Origin: Deltaproteobacteria bacterium
GTDB taxonomy: Bacteria > Myxococcota_A > Polyangia > HGW-17 > SLPX01
Length of the DNA: 7,400 bases
Reading direction: 5' to 3'
NCBI GenBank assembly: GCA_011390535.1
Contig: JAABSF010000122.1
Location: forward strand, 1 to 7,400
Shown here: positions 1-6,067 of the stretch, one piece after another
Layout: every line of letters begins with the position of its first letter
Numbering within the stretch: position 1 is the stretch's first letter
Program-made: the position numbers and the translations under genes
The notes under the pieces: model-generated
What the model saw: only the letters and a program-made list of their open reading frames with translations
What the model was told of the DNA's origin: nothing
Database searches by the model: none

Positions 1-54
1 GATACGGGAGATCTTCAGGATGAGGGAGGTCTTCAGGATACGGGAGGTTTTTGC
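1..54. repeat. 18-bp tandem repeat, about three copies, crossing the hydrolase stop codon
   Basis: Three imperfect 18-bp units run from the left edge: GATACGGGAGATCTTCAG (1-18), GATGAGGGAGGTCTTCAG (19-36), and a third beginning GATACGGGAGG (37-54) that decays after its eleventh base. The array may continue left of the window. On the minus strand the unit reads CCTCCC...TCCTGAAGA. The hydrolase ends in the first unit it meets (Pro-Pro-Val-Ser-stop), and the next unit repeats an in-frame TGA. Because 18 is a multiple of three, gain or loss of downstream units would not change the protein end. Confidence 0.75.
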
Positions 55-1025
55 AGAAAACGCTGCAGATGATATAGGGTCTCCATGGGCTTTTCCACCA
101 TCGGCATATGCCCGCAACCCTTTATTATCACCGATCTCACTTGTGGAATCTTCCCCAAGTTTTCCAATATCGTTGGAATCGGGGTCAGCTTATCTCCGTC
201 CCCCCAAATGCCGACCACCGGGATGTTCAGCTCATGCAACCGAGCGCTGTAATCCCTTCGCACCACATCTTTGCATAATGACTCACACACCCGAGCAAAA
301 TCTCTAAGGTTAGGATAACCCGGAAGATCCCGCATAGCCGACTCACAAAAAGCTTTCACGTTAGGGTTCTCATCTGCACTCTCGACGAAAACATTTTTCA
401 AAATAAACTCTGCCCCTATGCAGAGCGTTTTAAACAAGATCTCCTCTTTTAAAAAAAACTTCCCCCCCATCTTCATCCACTTCGGAAGTGGAGCCACCCC
501 TGCCGCCCCCACGAGCCCTAAGCTCCTCACCCTCCAAGGTTGACGCAAAGTAGCACCCAAACAGACCATCCCACCGAGCGAGTGCCCAACCAGAGTACAC
601 TGATCAATGCCTCGCCTATCCAGAAAATCGATGAGATGATCAGTGAGCAATTCTACTGAATACTCTTGACGAGGTTTCAAGTTCCATCCACACCCCGCCA
701 TGTCCAACCCCAAAACCCGATAACCACCAACCAACCCTTCGGCCACATACTCCCAGTGAGTGGCGTTCGCTCCCAGCCCATGAACTAAAACCACTGGATA
801 ACCACGCCCCTCATCAAAGAAAACCGTCCTCATCGGATCTCGATCGCGCCACTGTGGAAAAGAAAAGCTCCTGGAACGGCCAATCCCCAAACACATCCCT
901 TTTTCATCAAGAAGCTCCAGCCCCTCCTTAGGTTCCGACCACGCAGGCGCAGGTCTAAACAATGAAGTACGGAGACTCTCGTCACCTGCAGGAACAAATG
1001 CTCTCTGTTGATTTGAAAACGTCAT
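33..1025 (-). CDS. alpha/beta hydrolase (lipase/esterase-like fold), probably cytoplasmic
   Basis: This is a 330-residue alpha/beta-hydrolase of the large esterase, haloalkane-dehalogenase and C-C hydrolase group; the substrate cannot be read from sequence. With the ATG at 1025, the oxyanion-hole motif VVLVHGLG lies at about 78-85. DMAGCGWNLKP at about 108-118 matches the usual DxxGxGxSxKP turn with Asn replacing Ser. The nucleophile elbow GHSLGG places Ser149, GDGDKLTP supplies acid Asp278, and GCGHMPMVEKP supplies His306, so the triad is complete. A cap region (about 175-255) separates Ser149 from Asp278. A GTG at 1040 would add five residues. I prefer ATG 1025 because TGAGG (1035-1039) lies 9 nt upstream, whereas no Shine-Dalgarno precedes the GTG. 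The first 60 or so residues are longer than usual and unrecognised; Met65 is an alternative, weaker start. There is no signal peptide. It is transcribed away from the tRNA as a single gene within the window. Confidence 0.9.
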   Translation of the reverse strand: MTFSNQQRAFVPAGDESLRTSLFRPAPAWSEPKEGLELLDEKGMCLGIGRSRSFSFPQWRDRDPMRTVFFDEGRGYPVVLVHGLGANATHWEYVAEGLVGGYRVLGLDMAGCGWNLKPRQEYSVELLTDHLIDFLDRRGIDQCTLVGHSLGGMVCLGATLRQPWRVRSLGLVGAAGVAPLPKWMKMGGKFFLKEEILFKTLCIGAEFILKNVFVESADENPNVKAFCESAMRDLPGYPNLRDFARVCESLCKDVVRRDYSARLHELNIPVVGIWGDGDKLTPIPTILENLGKIPQVRSVIIKGCGHMPMVEKPMETLYHLQRFLQKPPVS

Positions 1026-1235
1026 GACTAATAACCTCACTTACACACCATAGTCATACTCAATCAAACATAATTTCCAACAAAAAAATTTCGTGTCACT
1101 TCAGAAAGTATAACGTCATTATGGAAAATAAGCACTATTTTGCCATAAATTCCGGCCGCAGATCCTCCAAACACCGACATCCGGCGGCTCGGACCCAGCC
1201 CTCAAAAAAATGGCTCATTCGATCCTTCGAATTCA

Positions 1236-1265
1236 TTGACGAAAAGCCTAGATTGTGGAAATAAT
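1236..1265 (+). promoter_or_regulatory. probable sigma70-type promoter of the tRNA-Leu
   Basis: TTGACG (1236-1241) matches the -35 consensus at five of six positions. AATAAT (1260-1265) matches the -10 consensus at five of six, with an 18-bp spacer. Transcription would start around 1272, leaving a leader of about 19 nt before the tRNA at 1291. A small inverted repeat (ATTCG 1217-1221, CGAAT 1228-1232) lies just upstream and may be chance. This rests on consensus matching and position only. Confidence 0.5.
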
Positions 1266-1290
1266 CCGCCCGAAACCAAGTACTCCAATC

Positions 1291-1375
1291 GCCCGGATGG
1301 CGGAATTGGTAGACGCAGGGGACTTAAAATCCCCCGGCCCAAAAGGCTGTGCCGGTTCGATCCCGGCTCCGGGCA
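1291..1375 (+). tRNA. tRNA-Leu (anticodon UAA)
   Basis: All arms can be drawn by hand. The acceptor stem is GCCCGGA (1291-1297) with TCCGGGC (1368-1374), followed by discriminator A at 1375. The D-arm contains GGCGGAATTGGTAGACGC. The anticodon stem GGGGA/TCCCC encloses loop CTTAAAA with anticodon TAA, read as UAA for leucine. A long class II variable arm follows (around CGGCCCAAAAGGCTG), then T-stem GCCGG/CCGGC with loop TTCGATC. The long variable arm and UAA anticodon together identify tRNA-Leu. The 3' CCA is not encoded (AAA follows), so it must be added by CCA nucleotidyltransferase. No second tRNA is adjacent, and no duplicated 3' tRNA end suggesting an integrated element is visible in the window. 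Confidence 0.97.
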
Positions 1376-1434
1376 AATTTCCAAACCACGATCAAATGGA
1401 TCTCACCTCCATGGAAAAGCTGAGCCCCGGATAA

Positions 1435-1472
1435 GGTGGCTCTGATAGGGTGGCTCTGATGGCGGCTCTGAC
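1435..1472. repeat. short tandem repeat (GGYGGCTCTGAY), three units
   Basis: Three direct copies lie end to end: GGTGGCTCTGATAG (1435-1448), GGTGGCTCTGAT (1449-1460) and GGCGGCTCTGAC (1461-1472). The period is 14 and then 12 bp. The array lies in non-coding DNA about 60 bp after the tRNA. No function is apparent. Confidence 0.65.
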
Positions 1473-1523
1473 ACCCTGATTGAACAGATTACCAACAAAT
1501 CCCTAAACACACCCCTAAACGCA

Positions 1524-1529
1524 TATAAT
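1524..1529 (+). promoter_or_regulatory. candidate -10 box for the exported basic protein gene
   Basis: This is a perfect TATAAT, but no good -35 lies 16-18 bp upstream (bases near 1501-1506 are CCCTAA) and there is no extended -10 TG. If used, it would need an activator or another sigma factor, or could simply be AT-rich chance. It would give a leader of roughly 155 nt before the ATG at 1693. Confidence 0.35.
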
Positions 1530-1678
1530 TACTCTCTTTAGATTTCTCGAAAAGATTTCAAAAAAAGATGGAATATATTTTCATCGCTGCGCGTCCTCAG
1601 GATAGCTAAACAGAGATAACGGATAAAAAGTGTACAAAAAACAAAAATAAAGGCGTAAGATGAACCGGATATTAAACC

Positions 1679-1685
1679 AAGGAGG
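1679..1685 (+). promoter_or_regulatory. strong Shine-Dalgarno that fixes the start at 1693
   Basis: AAGGAGG lies 7 nt before the ATG at 1693, and that ATG opens directly into a signal peptide. An in-frame ATG at 1660 would add 11 polar residues in front of the signal peptide and would place this site inside the coding region, so 1693 is the better start. Confidence 0.85.
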
Positions 1686-1692
1686 TCGTGAG

Positions 1693-2622
1693 ATGAGATT
1701 TGGAAAATTTTTTGCAGCATTGGCGGCTACGGCAGCCATAGTCTGTTCCACCCAGAGTGTAGCAGACGCCCAACCCGCAACATCATACTACTCGCCACAG
1801 CGTTACAATGGGCATGTCGTCTACTTTGATGCCAAGGGGCATCCCTTATACTGCTCAAACGGTTTCAGGTATTATGTTCCAAGCAACACAGCGGCATACA
1901 GTCGCCTGACCAACCATTATTCAAGCTATTATCCTTCTTATATGCGGTGGTTCGGCCAAGTCGGCTACACCTATTATAACAACTGCGGAGTGACCTCTGT
2001 AACTGGTTATACGCCTTTGTACTACGATGGTTATGTTGTCTATTATGACGATACCGGGCTCCCGTATTATTATTATAACGGAAGGGTCACCTACATACCG
2101 AGTACATATACAGGGTATGGTCGGTACAGAAGCTACTACCGGAAACACCGCACTTACTACAGACGGTGGAGAAAACGTTACGGAAAACGCTACCGTGGAT
2201 ACAGGAGCTCTCGGTACCGGATTGGGCGAAACAGTCAAAAAGGAAGTTTTCGCCCAGGAAGAAGAGGCCGCAATCAACACTCCACCACCAGCGCTCACAG
2301 GAGGGCGAATCGTGCTCACCGAAAAGCGAATCGTGCTCACCGAAGGGCCGACAAAGCCCACAAGAGAGCGAAACGGGCTCACCGGAAAACCGAAAGAAAA
2401 ATCAACCGGGTCCACCGGAAAACCCAAAGAAGGATCGACCGCGCTCACAGAAAAGTGGATCGTGCCCACCGAAAAGCAGATCGGGCTCATCGAAGAAACA
2501 GAACCAGACCCGGCGCTGCCCGAGCCAAAGATCGACGTGACAGACGACGTGATCGAAAAAAAGATCGTTCTGAAAAAAAGCGTGAGCGTCGCGCCCCCAG
2601 GCGAGAGCGAAGATCAAGATAG
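1693..2622 (+). CDS. exported protein with duplicated Tyr-rich module and very basic 7/11-residue repeat coil
   Basis: I do not recognise this 309-residue protein as a named family. Residues 1-26 form a signal peptide (MRFGKFFAALAATAAIVCS..., likely cleaved after VADA26), so it should leave the cytoplasm. Two related Tyr/Gly-rich segments follow at about 38-67 and 111-140. They align without gaps at 14 of 30 positions and share the pattern YxGxVVYxDxxGxPxYxxNGxxxYxPS. A Tyr/Arg-rich bridge (141-200) leads into a repeat array (201-268) of units such as AHRKANR and AHRKTERKINR, in which 31 of 68 residues are Lys/Arg and 9 are His. The tail (269-309) is also strongly basic (23 of 41 Lys/Arg). 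Core Ala/Thr/Ile/Val every 3-4 residues suggests a long helix or coiled coil. Binding to polyanions (lipopolysaccharide, extracellular DNA, acidic or sulfated polysaccharide) is inference from charge alone. It appears monocistronic, with large gaps on both sides. Confidence 0.85.
   Translation: MRFGKFFAALAATAAIVCSTQSVADAQPATSYYSPQRYNGHVVYFDAKGHPLYCSNGFRYYVPSNTAAYSRLTNHYSSYYPSYMRWFGQVGYTYYNNCGVTSVTGYTPLYYDGYVVYYDDTGLPYYYYNGRVTYIPSTYTGYGRYRSYYRKHRTYYRRWRKRYGKRYRGYRSSRYRIGRNSQKGSFRPGRRGRNQHSTTSAHRRANRAHRKANRAHRRADKAHKRAKRAHRKTERKINRVHRKTQRRIDRAHRKVDRAHRKADRAHRRNRTRPGAARAKDRRDRRRDRKKDRSEKKRERRAPRRERRSR
2293..2496 (+). repeat. in-frame 21-bp and 33-bp coding repeats of the basic coil
   Basis: The array codes for units of 7,7,7,7,11,11,7,7 residues plus a final partial AHRR. 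DNA units are four of 21 bp (2293-2376), two of 33 bp (2377-2442) and two of 21 bp (2443-2484), then a partial unit. Each begins GCYCAY (GTCCAC in one). The copies have diverged: the same Arg column uses AGG, CGA, CGG and AGA, so Arg is kept while the codon changes. That indicates an old array under protein-level selection in this frame. Confidence 0.85.
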
Positions 2623-2929
2623 TAAACGAGAGACAAGACATCCTTTCAAACAAATCACCCTTCAAACCCTGGATTCTTGCTAACTCGATTCCTCTTCTCT
2701 TTTTCCTTCAGCTTGTTTTAAAACTTCAAATCTTTTCTACACCGCTTTACTTCCACTCTTGAGTGTTTGATAAATCCCCCCAATAAGTTGGATATCGCCA
2801 AAAAGTGGAGCTTGACCGAAAACATTGTAAATGTAATAAATAAGGGAGGAAAGCTGTCTGTAATGCAAACCAATCATGAGAAACTGAATGATTTTTTTTA
2901 GATCACTTTTCAAATCAGGAGAATGAGTT
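2623..2929. other. non-coding region before the EGF/vWA protein gene
   Basis: I see no convincing gene in this AT-rich stretch. It contains a zero-loop palindrome GTTTTAAAAC, a tight 5-bp inverted repeat CACTC-TT-GAGTG (2754-2765) without a proper T-run, a candidate promoter (2812-2840), a purine-rich AAGGGAGGA (2842-2850), a 12-codon ORF (2863-2901) and the Shine-Dalgarno of the next gene (2917-2921). No confident terminator for the upstream gene is visible. Confidence 0.55.
2812..2840 (+). promoter_or_regulatory. candidate promoter of the EGF/vWA protein gene
   Basis: TTGACC (2812-2817) matches the -35 consensus at five of six positions. AATAAA (2835-2840) lies 17 bp downstream and matches the -10 at four of six. 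The predicted leader is about 80 nt. The DNA around the -10 is generally AT-rich, so the exact hexamer is uncertain. Confidence 0.4.
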
Positions 2930-4330
2930 ATGAATTTAGCCAAAAAAATATATCTTAGTTTTTTTGTCTTGGTTTTTCTCCCTGTCTTTGCCACCTGCGA
3001 TTCAACCTCCGGAAAGACCATAAGCTGCGACAATCCCGACTACTGTGGTCCTCACGGGACGTGTGACGACTCCACCGGCTATGTTGTCTGCATCTGTGAT
3101 GAAGGTTACGCAGGCAAGGAATGCGATCAGTGCGATCAGGGTTACCGTGACAACGGCGCAGGAGAGTGCGTTGAAGACATAAGCTGCGAAGAATATTGTG
3201 CCGCAAGAGGGAGATATTGTGAATCGGATCAGGGGGCGGACATGAGCTGCGGCGATTGCCTCCCCGGGTGGTTCGAAGAAGACGGCCGATGCATAGAGTC
3301 ATGTGAAGCAGCGCATATCCCGGGGGAGCTCGTTCCCCTGGACATCTATATTCTACTGGATCGCTCAGCTTCCATGCGGGATAATTCCAAATGGAGCAAT
3401 ACGGTGAACGCCATTAAAACGTTTGTCAACTCTTCGGAGACAACAGGTATAGGTGTGGGGCTGCAGTTTTTCCCGGTGGAGCCGCCACCGGGGACTGAAA
3501 TTCCCAGCGCATGTAACAATGACGCTGACTGCGGCCTATATGGGCCATGTGTACCTGGTTTCAATCAGTGCGGAGGTTCAATGGCCACCGACACATCATG
3601 CGATCCTGCCGACTATGTTGAACCGGCGGTGCCCATCGATCAGCTGCCCGGTGTAGCGAGCGCCATTACGGGCGCCATAGACGGCTCAGGTGCAGACGGC
3701 TCCGCAACACCAATCCAGCCGGCGATGGAGGGCATCTATGAGTACATATCTGCCTACGCCGAGGAAAACCCGATGCATTTGGTCTATCTCTTGCTTGCCG
3801 CAGACGGGATGCCCACCGGTTGCACTTATAACTCAACCGATGAGGCCGCCGGCATCGCGGGTGATCTCGCAAACGGCGAGCCCCCGGTGCCCACATATGT
3901 ATTCGGAGTGGAAAACTCTGAAAACGATCTGGATAATCTCAATCAAATAGCCAGTTCAGGTGGAACCGGTTCCGCAATCTTGGTGGATTCGAGTGGAAGT
4001 GTAACTCAAACATTTATTGAGACCCTTAACGAGATCCGTTCCATGGCCCAATGCAAATATCAGATCCCGGAACCCGAACACGGCACCGTGGATCCGAACC
4101 TAATCAATGTTTCAGTAGTGGATCCCGATGATCCTGAAAACCCTGAAACATCGGAGACGATCTATCACACCATCACTGAAGAAGGCTGCAACCCGGTCAC
4201 AGGGGGATGGTACTATGATGACCCGGACGATCCGACAATGATTATCCTCTGTCCCGCTACATGCGACTATATAAACGAACAAAATCGAGATGTGGTAATC
4301 TTGGTCGGCTGCACCACAATCGTCGACTAG
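2930..4330 (+). CDS. exported EGF-like / von Willebrand factor A domain protein
   Basis: This 466-residue secreted or surface-anchored protein starts at an ATG with AGGAG (2917-2921) 8 nt upstream. A basic/hydrophobic signal sequence (1-22) precedes Cys23. FATC at 20-23 resembles a lipobox, but Thr at -1 and Phe at -3 are atypical, so lipidation is uncertain. Cys33, 39, 45, 54, 56 and 65 have EGF-like spacing, and further Cys pairs run to about 125. The vWA domain (about 135-370) has a full MIDAS metal site: DRSAS (Asp144, Ser146, Ser148), Thr260 in GSATP, and Asp292 in AADGMP. A Cys-rich insertion (about 195-224, CNNDADCGLYGPC) sits within it. The C-terminal module (375-461) carries paired cysteines including CPATC. 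Family knowledge suggests divalent-metal-dependent adhesion or protein binding, with the cysteines disulfide-bonded outside the cytoplasm; the ligand is unknown. Head and tail resemble vWA proteins I associate with Myxococcota. Confidence 0.9.
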   Translation: MNLAKKIYLSFFVLVFLPVFATCDSTSGKTISCDNPDYCGPHGTCDDSTGYVVCICDEGYAGKECDQCDQGYRDNGAGECVEDISCEEYCAARGRYCESDQGADMSCGDCLPGWFEEDGRCIESCEAAHIPGELVPLDIYILLDRSASMRDNSKWSNTVNAIKTFVNSSETTGIGVGLQFFPVEPPPGTEIPSACNNDADCGLYGPCVPGFNQCGGSMATDTSCDPADYVEPAVPIDQLPGVASAITGAIDGSGADGSATPIQPAMEGIYEYISAYAEENPMHLVYLLLAADGMPTGCTYNSTDEAAGIAGDLANGEPPVPTYVFGVENSENDLDNLNQIASSGGTGSAILVDSSGSVTQTFIETLNEIRSMAQCKYQIPEPEHGTVDPNLINVSVVDPDDPENPETSETIYHTITEEGCNPVTGGWYYDDPDDPTMIILCPATCDYINEQNRDVVILVGCTTIVD

Positions 4331-4365
4331 GAAAGAAATGTATTGAGTTACGAATAGAAGAACCA

Positions 4366-4617
4366 ATGAATCAACGTCCGGAAATTAAATACCCTTGTGA
4401 CTGGAGCTACAAACTCATCGGCACTGATCTAAAGGATCTCCGAGCCGCCGTAGGAGAGATCCTCCCGGCTGGTGACTATAAATTGACTCATTCAAGGACC
4501 AGCGAAGAGGGAAAGTATTTCAGCATGGACCTGAGGATCACAGTCTACGACCATGCGACACGTGAAGGCCTCTACAGAGCGCTGAGCACACATGAAAGTA
4601 TCCGCCTTGTTCTTTGA
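4366..4617 (+). CDS. DUF493 (YbeD-like) family small protein
   Basis: This 83-residue protein matches the DUF493/YbeD pattern along its length: YKLIG (about 15-19), a central GDY, the GKYFS strand, a REGLYRAL helix and the terminal VRxVL-like IRLVL. Family members are small cytoplasmic ferredoxin-fold proteins of about 85-95 residues; a regulatory ACT-like role has been suggested, but no firm biochemical function is known. The reading frame is open upstream to 4261, overlapping the end of the vWA gene. The ATG at 4366 is chosen because homology starts just after it and AGAAG lies 5 nt upstream, though this is a weak Shine-Dalgarno. The vWA stop is 35 bp upstream, so read-through transcription is likely, although the two proteins work in different compartments. 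Confidence 0.88.
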   Translation: MNQRPEIKYPCDWSYKLIGTDLKDLRAAVGEILPAGDYKLTHSRTSEEGKYFSMDLRITVYDHATREGLYRALSTHESIRLVL

Positions 4618-4622
4618 TTTCT

Positions 4623-4649
4623 TTGAACTCTTGGGTTAAAACTTATATT
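4623..4649 (+). promoter_or_regulatory. weak candidate promoter before the DUF1214/sulfotransferase pair
   Basis: TTGAAC (4623-4628) and TATATT (4644-4649) resemble -35 and -10 hexamers, but the spacer is only 15 bp. The 138-bp gap before the ATG at 4756 is AT-rich with other loose -10 matches such as AATAAT (4663-4668). A promoter somewhere in this gap is plausible; the exact position is weakly supported. Confidence 0.25.
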
Positions 4650-4755
4650 TACTGCTGTGATCAATAATAGGGCGGTACTCAAATCCAGCCAAATTATACC
4701 ATGCAACTCCAACTTTTTTTTATCCATAAAACTGAACAATGAAGGGTTTTTCATC

Positions 4756-6036
4756 ATGCGCCGAATCCTCGTCGGCTTAGCCGGCCGTTATAAAAACTTA
4801 CAAAGAATCATTCTGAAGTTGCGGGGGATGACACCGGCAACCCGTTCCAATAGACGAGTCGCGACAGGAGAGGTTTGGGATGATTTTTGCGATACACTGA
4901 AAGGCGCTGGGGCAAATATCCTCAAACATAAAGATTTAGACCATCGCACACAGGCGGAAGGGTATCGCTACCTCTCGCGACTTATTCGAGCCGGGCTGGA
5001 AGCTTTTGTAGAGTACGCTGATCCAGCCGCGCCCGTGCTGCGACGGATGGTCCACGAGACCGTCAAGATGGGGGCCGACAATCCGGATAATTACTACGAA
5101 AACGCAATAATAAGCGGCAAATATGAATACCGGATAACCGGCAATCGGGGCACGGTGCACTTTCTTACCTTCTCCACTCATGAGGGTGGATATGGACAAA
5201 GCGGGGGCCTTCCCCCTTCGGGTTTACTTGATTCAAGAGATCTCATAGTCCAACAAGATGGAAGTCTGGAGATTACCTTAAGCAAAAAACCTCAACAAGG
5301 TAACTGGCTTCCCATGGAACACGGCACAGGCATGGTCATGGTGCGCCAAACATTTTTAGACAAAGAGAAAGAAAAACCCGCCGACATGAAAATTGAGCGG
5401 ATCAACAGCGTCTTTAATGAGGGTGCCGTTTCCTCTGGATTCAGCGATGATAAAAAAAGCAAAAACCCTCCGTCTACGGCCTTCAGCCGGCAACCACTCA
5501 GCCCGGAGCCACTCGCCCCGGAACAACTCAGCCCGCAAAGAATAGACGAAGGCCTGATGCACGCAGCAGACCTGGTGGCCGGAGCAACTTTTCTGTTTTC
5601 CCGTTGGACACAGAAATTCCAAGCTCATGCCAACGAATTGCCCCGGTTTGACCCAGAGGTTTCCACGGCAGCTGGTGGTGATCCGGAGATAGCCTATTAC
5701 CACAGCTTCTGGAGGTTGAAACAGGATGAAGCGCTTGTCATCGAAGCGACCCCACCACCTTGTGAACATTGGAATTTTCAACTAAATAATTTCTGGATGG
5801 AATCTCTTGATTATCGCTATTTTCGGATTCATCTGAATAAAGAAACCGCCGTCTACAGAGAAGACGGCTCTGTTGTGGTGGTTGTAGCGCACAAAGACCC
5901 GGGTGTTCCCAACTGGCTGACCACCACAGGGCTTCCAATGGGGACGATGTGCTGGCGCTGGATTCGTGCAGCAGAGCATCCTGTCCCTCAAACCCGGGTA
6001 GTTCGGTTTTCGGACTTCAAACAGCAGCAGATGTAG
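4756..6036 (+). CDS. DUF1214 domain protein
   Basis: This 426-residue protein resembles the long DUF1214 proteins of actinobacteria and proteobacteria. The N-terminal helical part contains GEVWDDFCDTLKGAG (38-52) and AEGYRYLSRLIRAGLEAFVE (67-86), followed by KMGADNPDNYYENA (104-117) and a beta-rich RGTVHFLTFST (131-141). The C-terminal DUF1214 core (about 310-405) includes NFWMESLDYRYF and DPGVPNWLTTTGLPMG. The biochemical function is not established for the family. Residues about 217-263 form a low-complexity linker with three PLSPE-like repeats, which looks like an insertion between the two conserved halves. ATG 4756 is preferred because GAAGGG (4741-4746) lies 9 nt upstream; the frame is open back to 4657, but that part has no good ribosome site and looks unlike coding sequence. 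The sulfotransferase follows 31 bp later in the same direction, suggesting one transcript. Confidence 0.88.
   Translation: MRRILVGLAGRYKNLQRIILKLRGMTPATRSNRRVATGEVWDDFCDTLKGAGANILKHKDLDHRTQAEGYRYLSRLIRAGLEAFVEYADPAAPVLRRMVHETVKMGADNPDNYYENAIISGKYEYRITGNRGTVHFLTFSTHEGGYGQSGGLPPSGLLDSRDLIVQQDGSLEITLSKKPQQGNWLPMEHGTGMVMVRQTFLDKEKEKPADMKIERINSVFNEGAVSSGFSDDKKSKNPPSTAFSRQPLSPEPLAPEQLSPQRIDEGLMHAADLVAGATFLFSRWTQKFQAHANELPRFDPEVSTAAGGDPEIAYYHSFWRLKQDEALVIEATPPPCEHWNFQLNNFWMESLDYRYFRIHLNKETAVYREDGSVVVVVAHKDPGVPNWLTTTGLPMGTMCWRWIRAAEHPVPQTRVVRFSDFKQQQM
5491..5535 (+). repeat. three 15-bp in-frame repeats in the DUF1214 linker
   Basis: The units are CAACCACTCAGCCCG (5491-5505), GAGCCACTCGCCCCG (5506-5520) and GAACAACTCAGCCCG (5521-5535). 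They code for QPLSP, EPLAP and EQLSP, residues 246-260 of the protein. Being 15 bp long, copy changes keep the frame and would only alter the length of a flexible Pro-rich linker. Confidence 0.8.
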
Positions 6037-6067
6037 ATAATAAAAAAACCCAACGTCACCTCAGAAC

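Larger units (their letters stand above)
1376..1692. other. non-coding region between tRNA-Leu and the exported basic protein gene
   Basis: I find no convincing gene here. The stretch holds a short G/C/T-rich repeat array (1435-1472), a TATAAT box (1524-1529), and a 5' leader of about 155 nt with a weak 7-bp inverted repeat (1568-1586, GATGGAA pairing with TTTTCATC through one G-T pair). It ends with a strong Shine-Dalgarno at 1679-1685. There is no clear rho-independent terminator for the tRNA; GAGCC/GGCTC (about 1422-1442) could pair but no T-run follows. Confidence 0.6.

Noticed and set aside
1236..1445. ORFs on both strands over the tRNA-Leu.
   Set aside because: They are translations of the tRNA and its flanks; the RNA structure explains the sequence.
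1291..1692. tRNA-Leu as the integration site of a mobile element.
   Set aside because: No repeated copy of the tRNA 3' end and no integrase or phage gene is visible; neighbouring genes look chromosomal.
1921..2490. A 189-codon minus-strand ORF opposite the basic protein.
   Set aside because: It mirrors the plus-strand repeats, has no ribosome site or recognisable domain, and its repetitive Phe/Ser/Val pattern follows from the complementary codons.
2293..2496. A CRISPR-like array, from regularly spaced direct repeats.
   Set aside because: Units are 21 or 33 bp with no unique spacers between repeats, they are diverged, and they lie in frame within a coding region.
2027..2683. A 218-codon ORF overlapping the exported basic protein in another plus-strand frame, possibly meaning a frameshift at the Tyr-rich/basic junction.
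   Set aside because: In the repeat array the chosen frame keeps its residues while codons change (one Arg column uses AGG, CGA, CGG and AGA; the first residue is nearly always Ala). The alternative frame shows Leu, Pro and Ser changes in the same columns. The Tyr/Arg bridge also continues smoothly into the basic array without a frame change.
2754..2765. CACTC-TT-GAGTG hairpin as a rho-independent terminator.
   Set aside because: The stem is only 5 bp with a 2-nt loop, and just three T residues follow.
2737..3033. A 98-codon minus-strand ORF across the gap before the vWA gene.
   Set aside because: It overlaps the vWA promoter region and signal peptide, has no recognisable domain and no convincing ribosome site.
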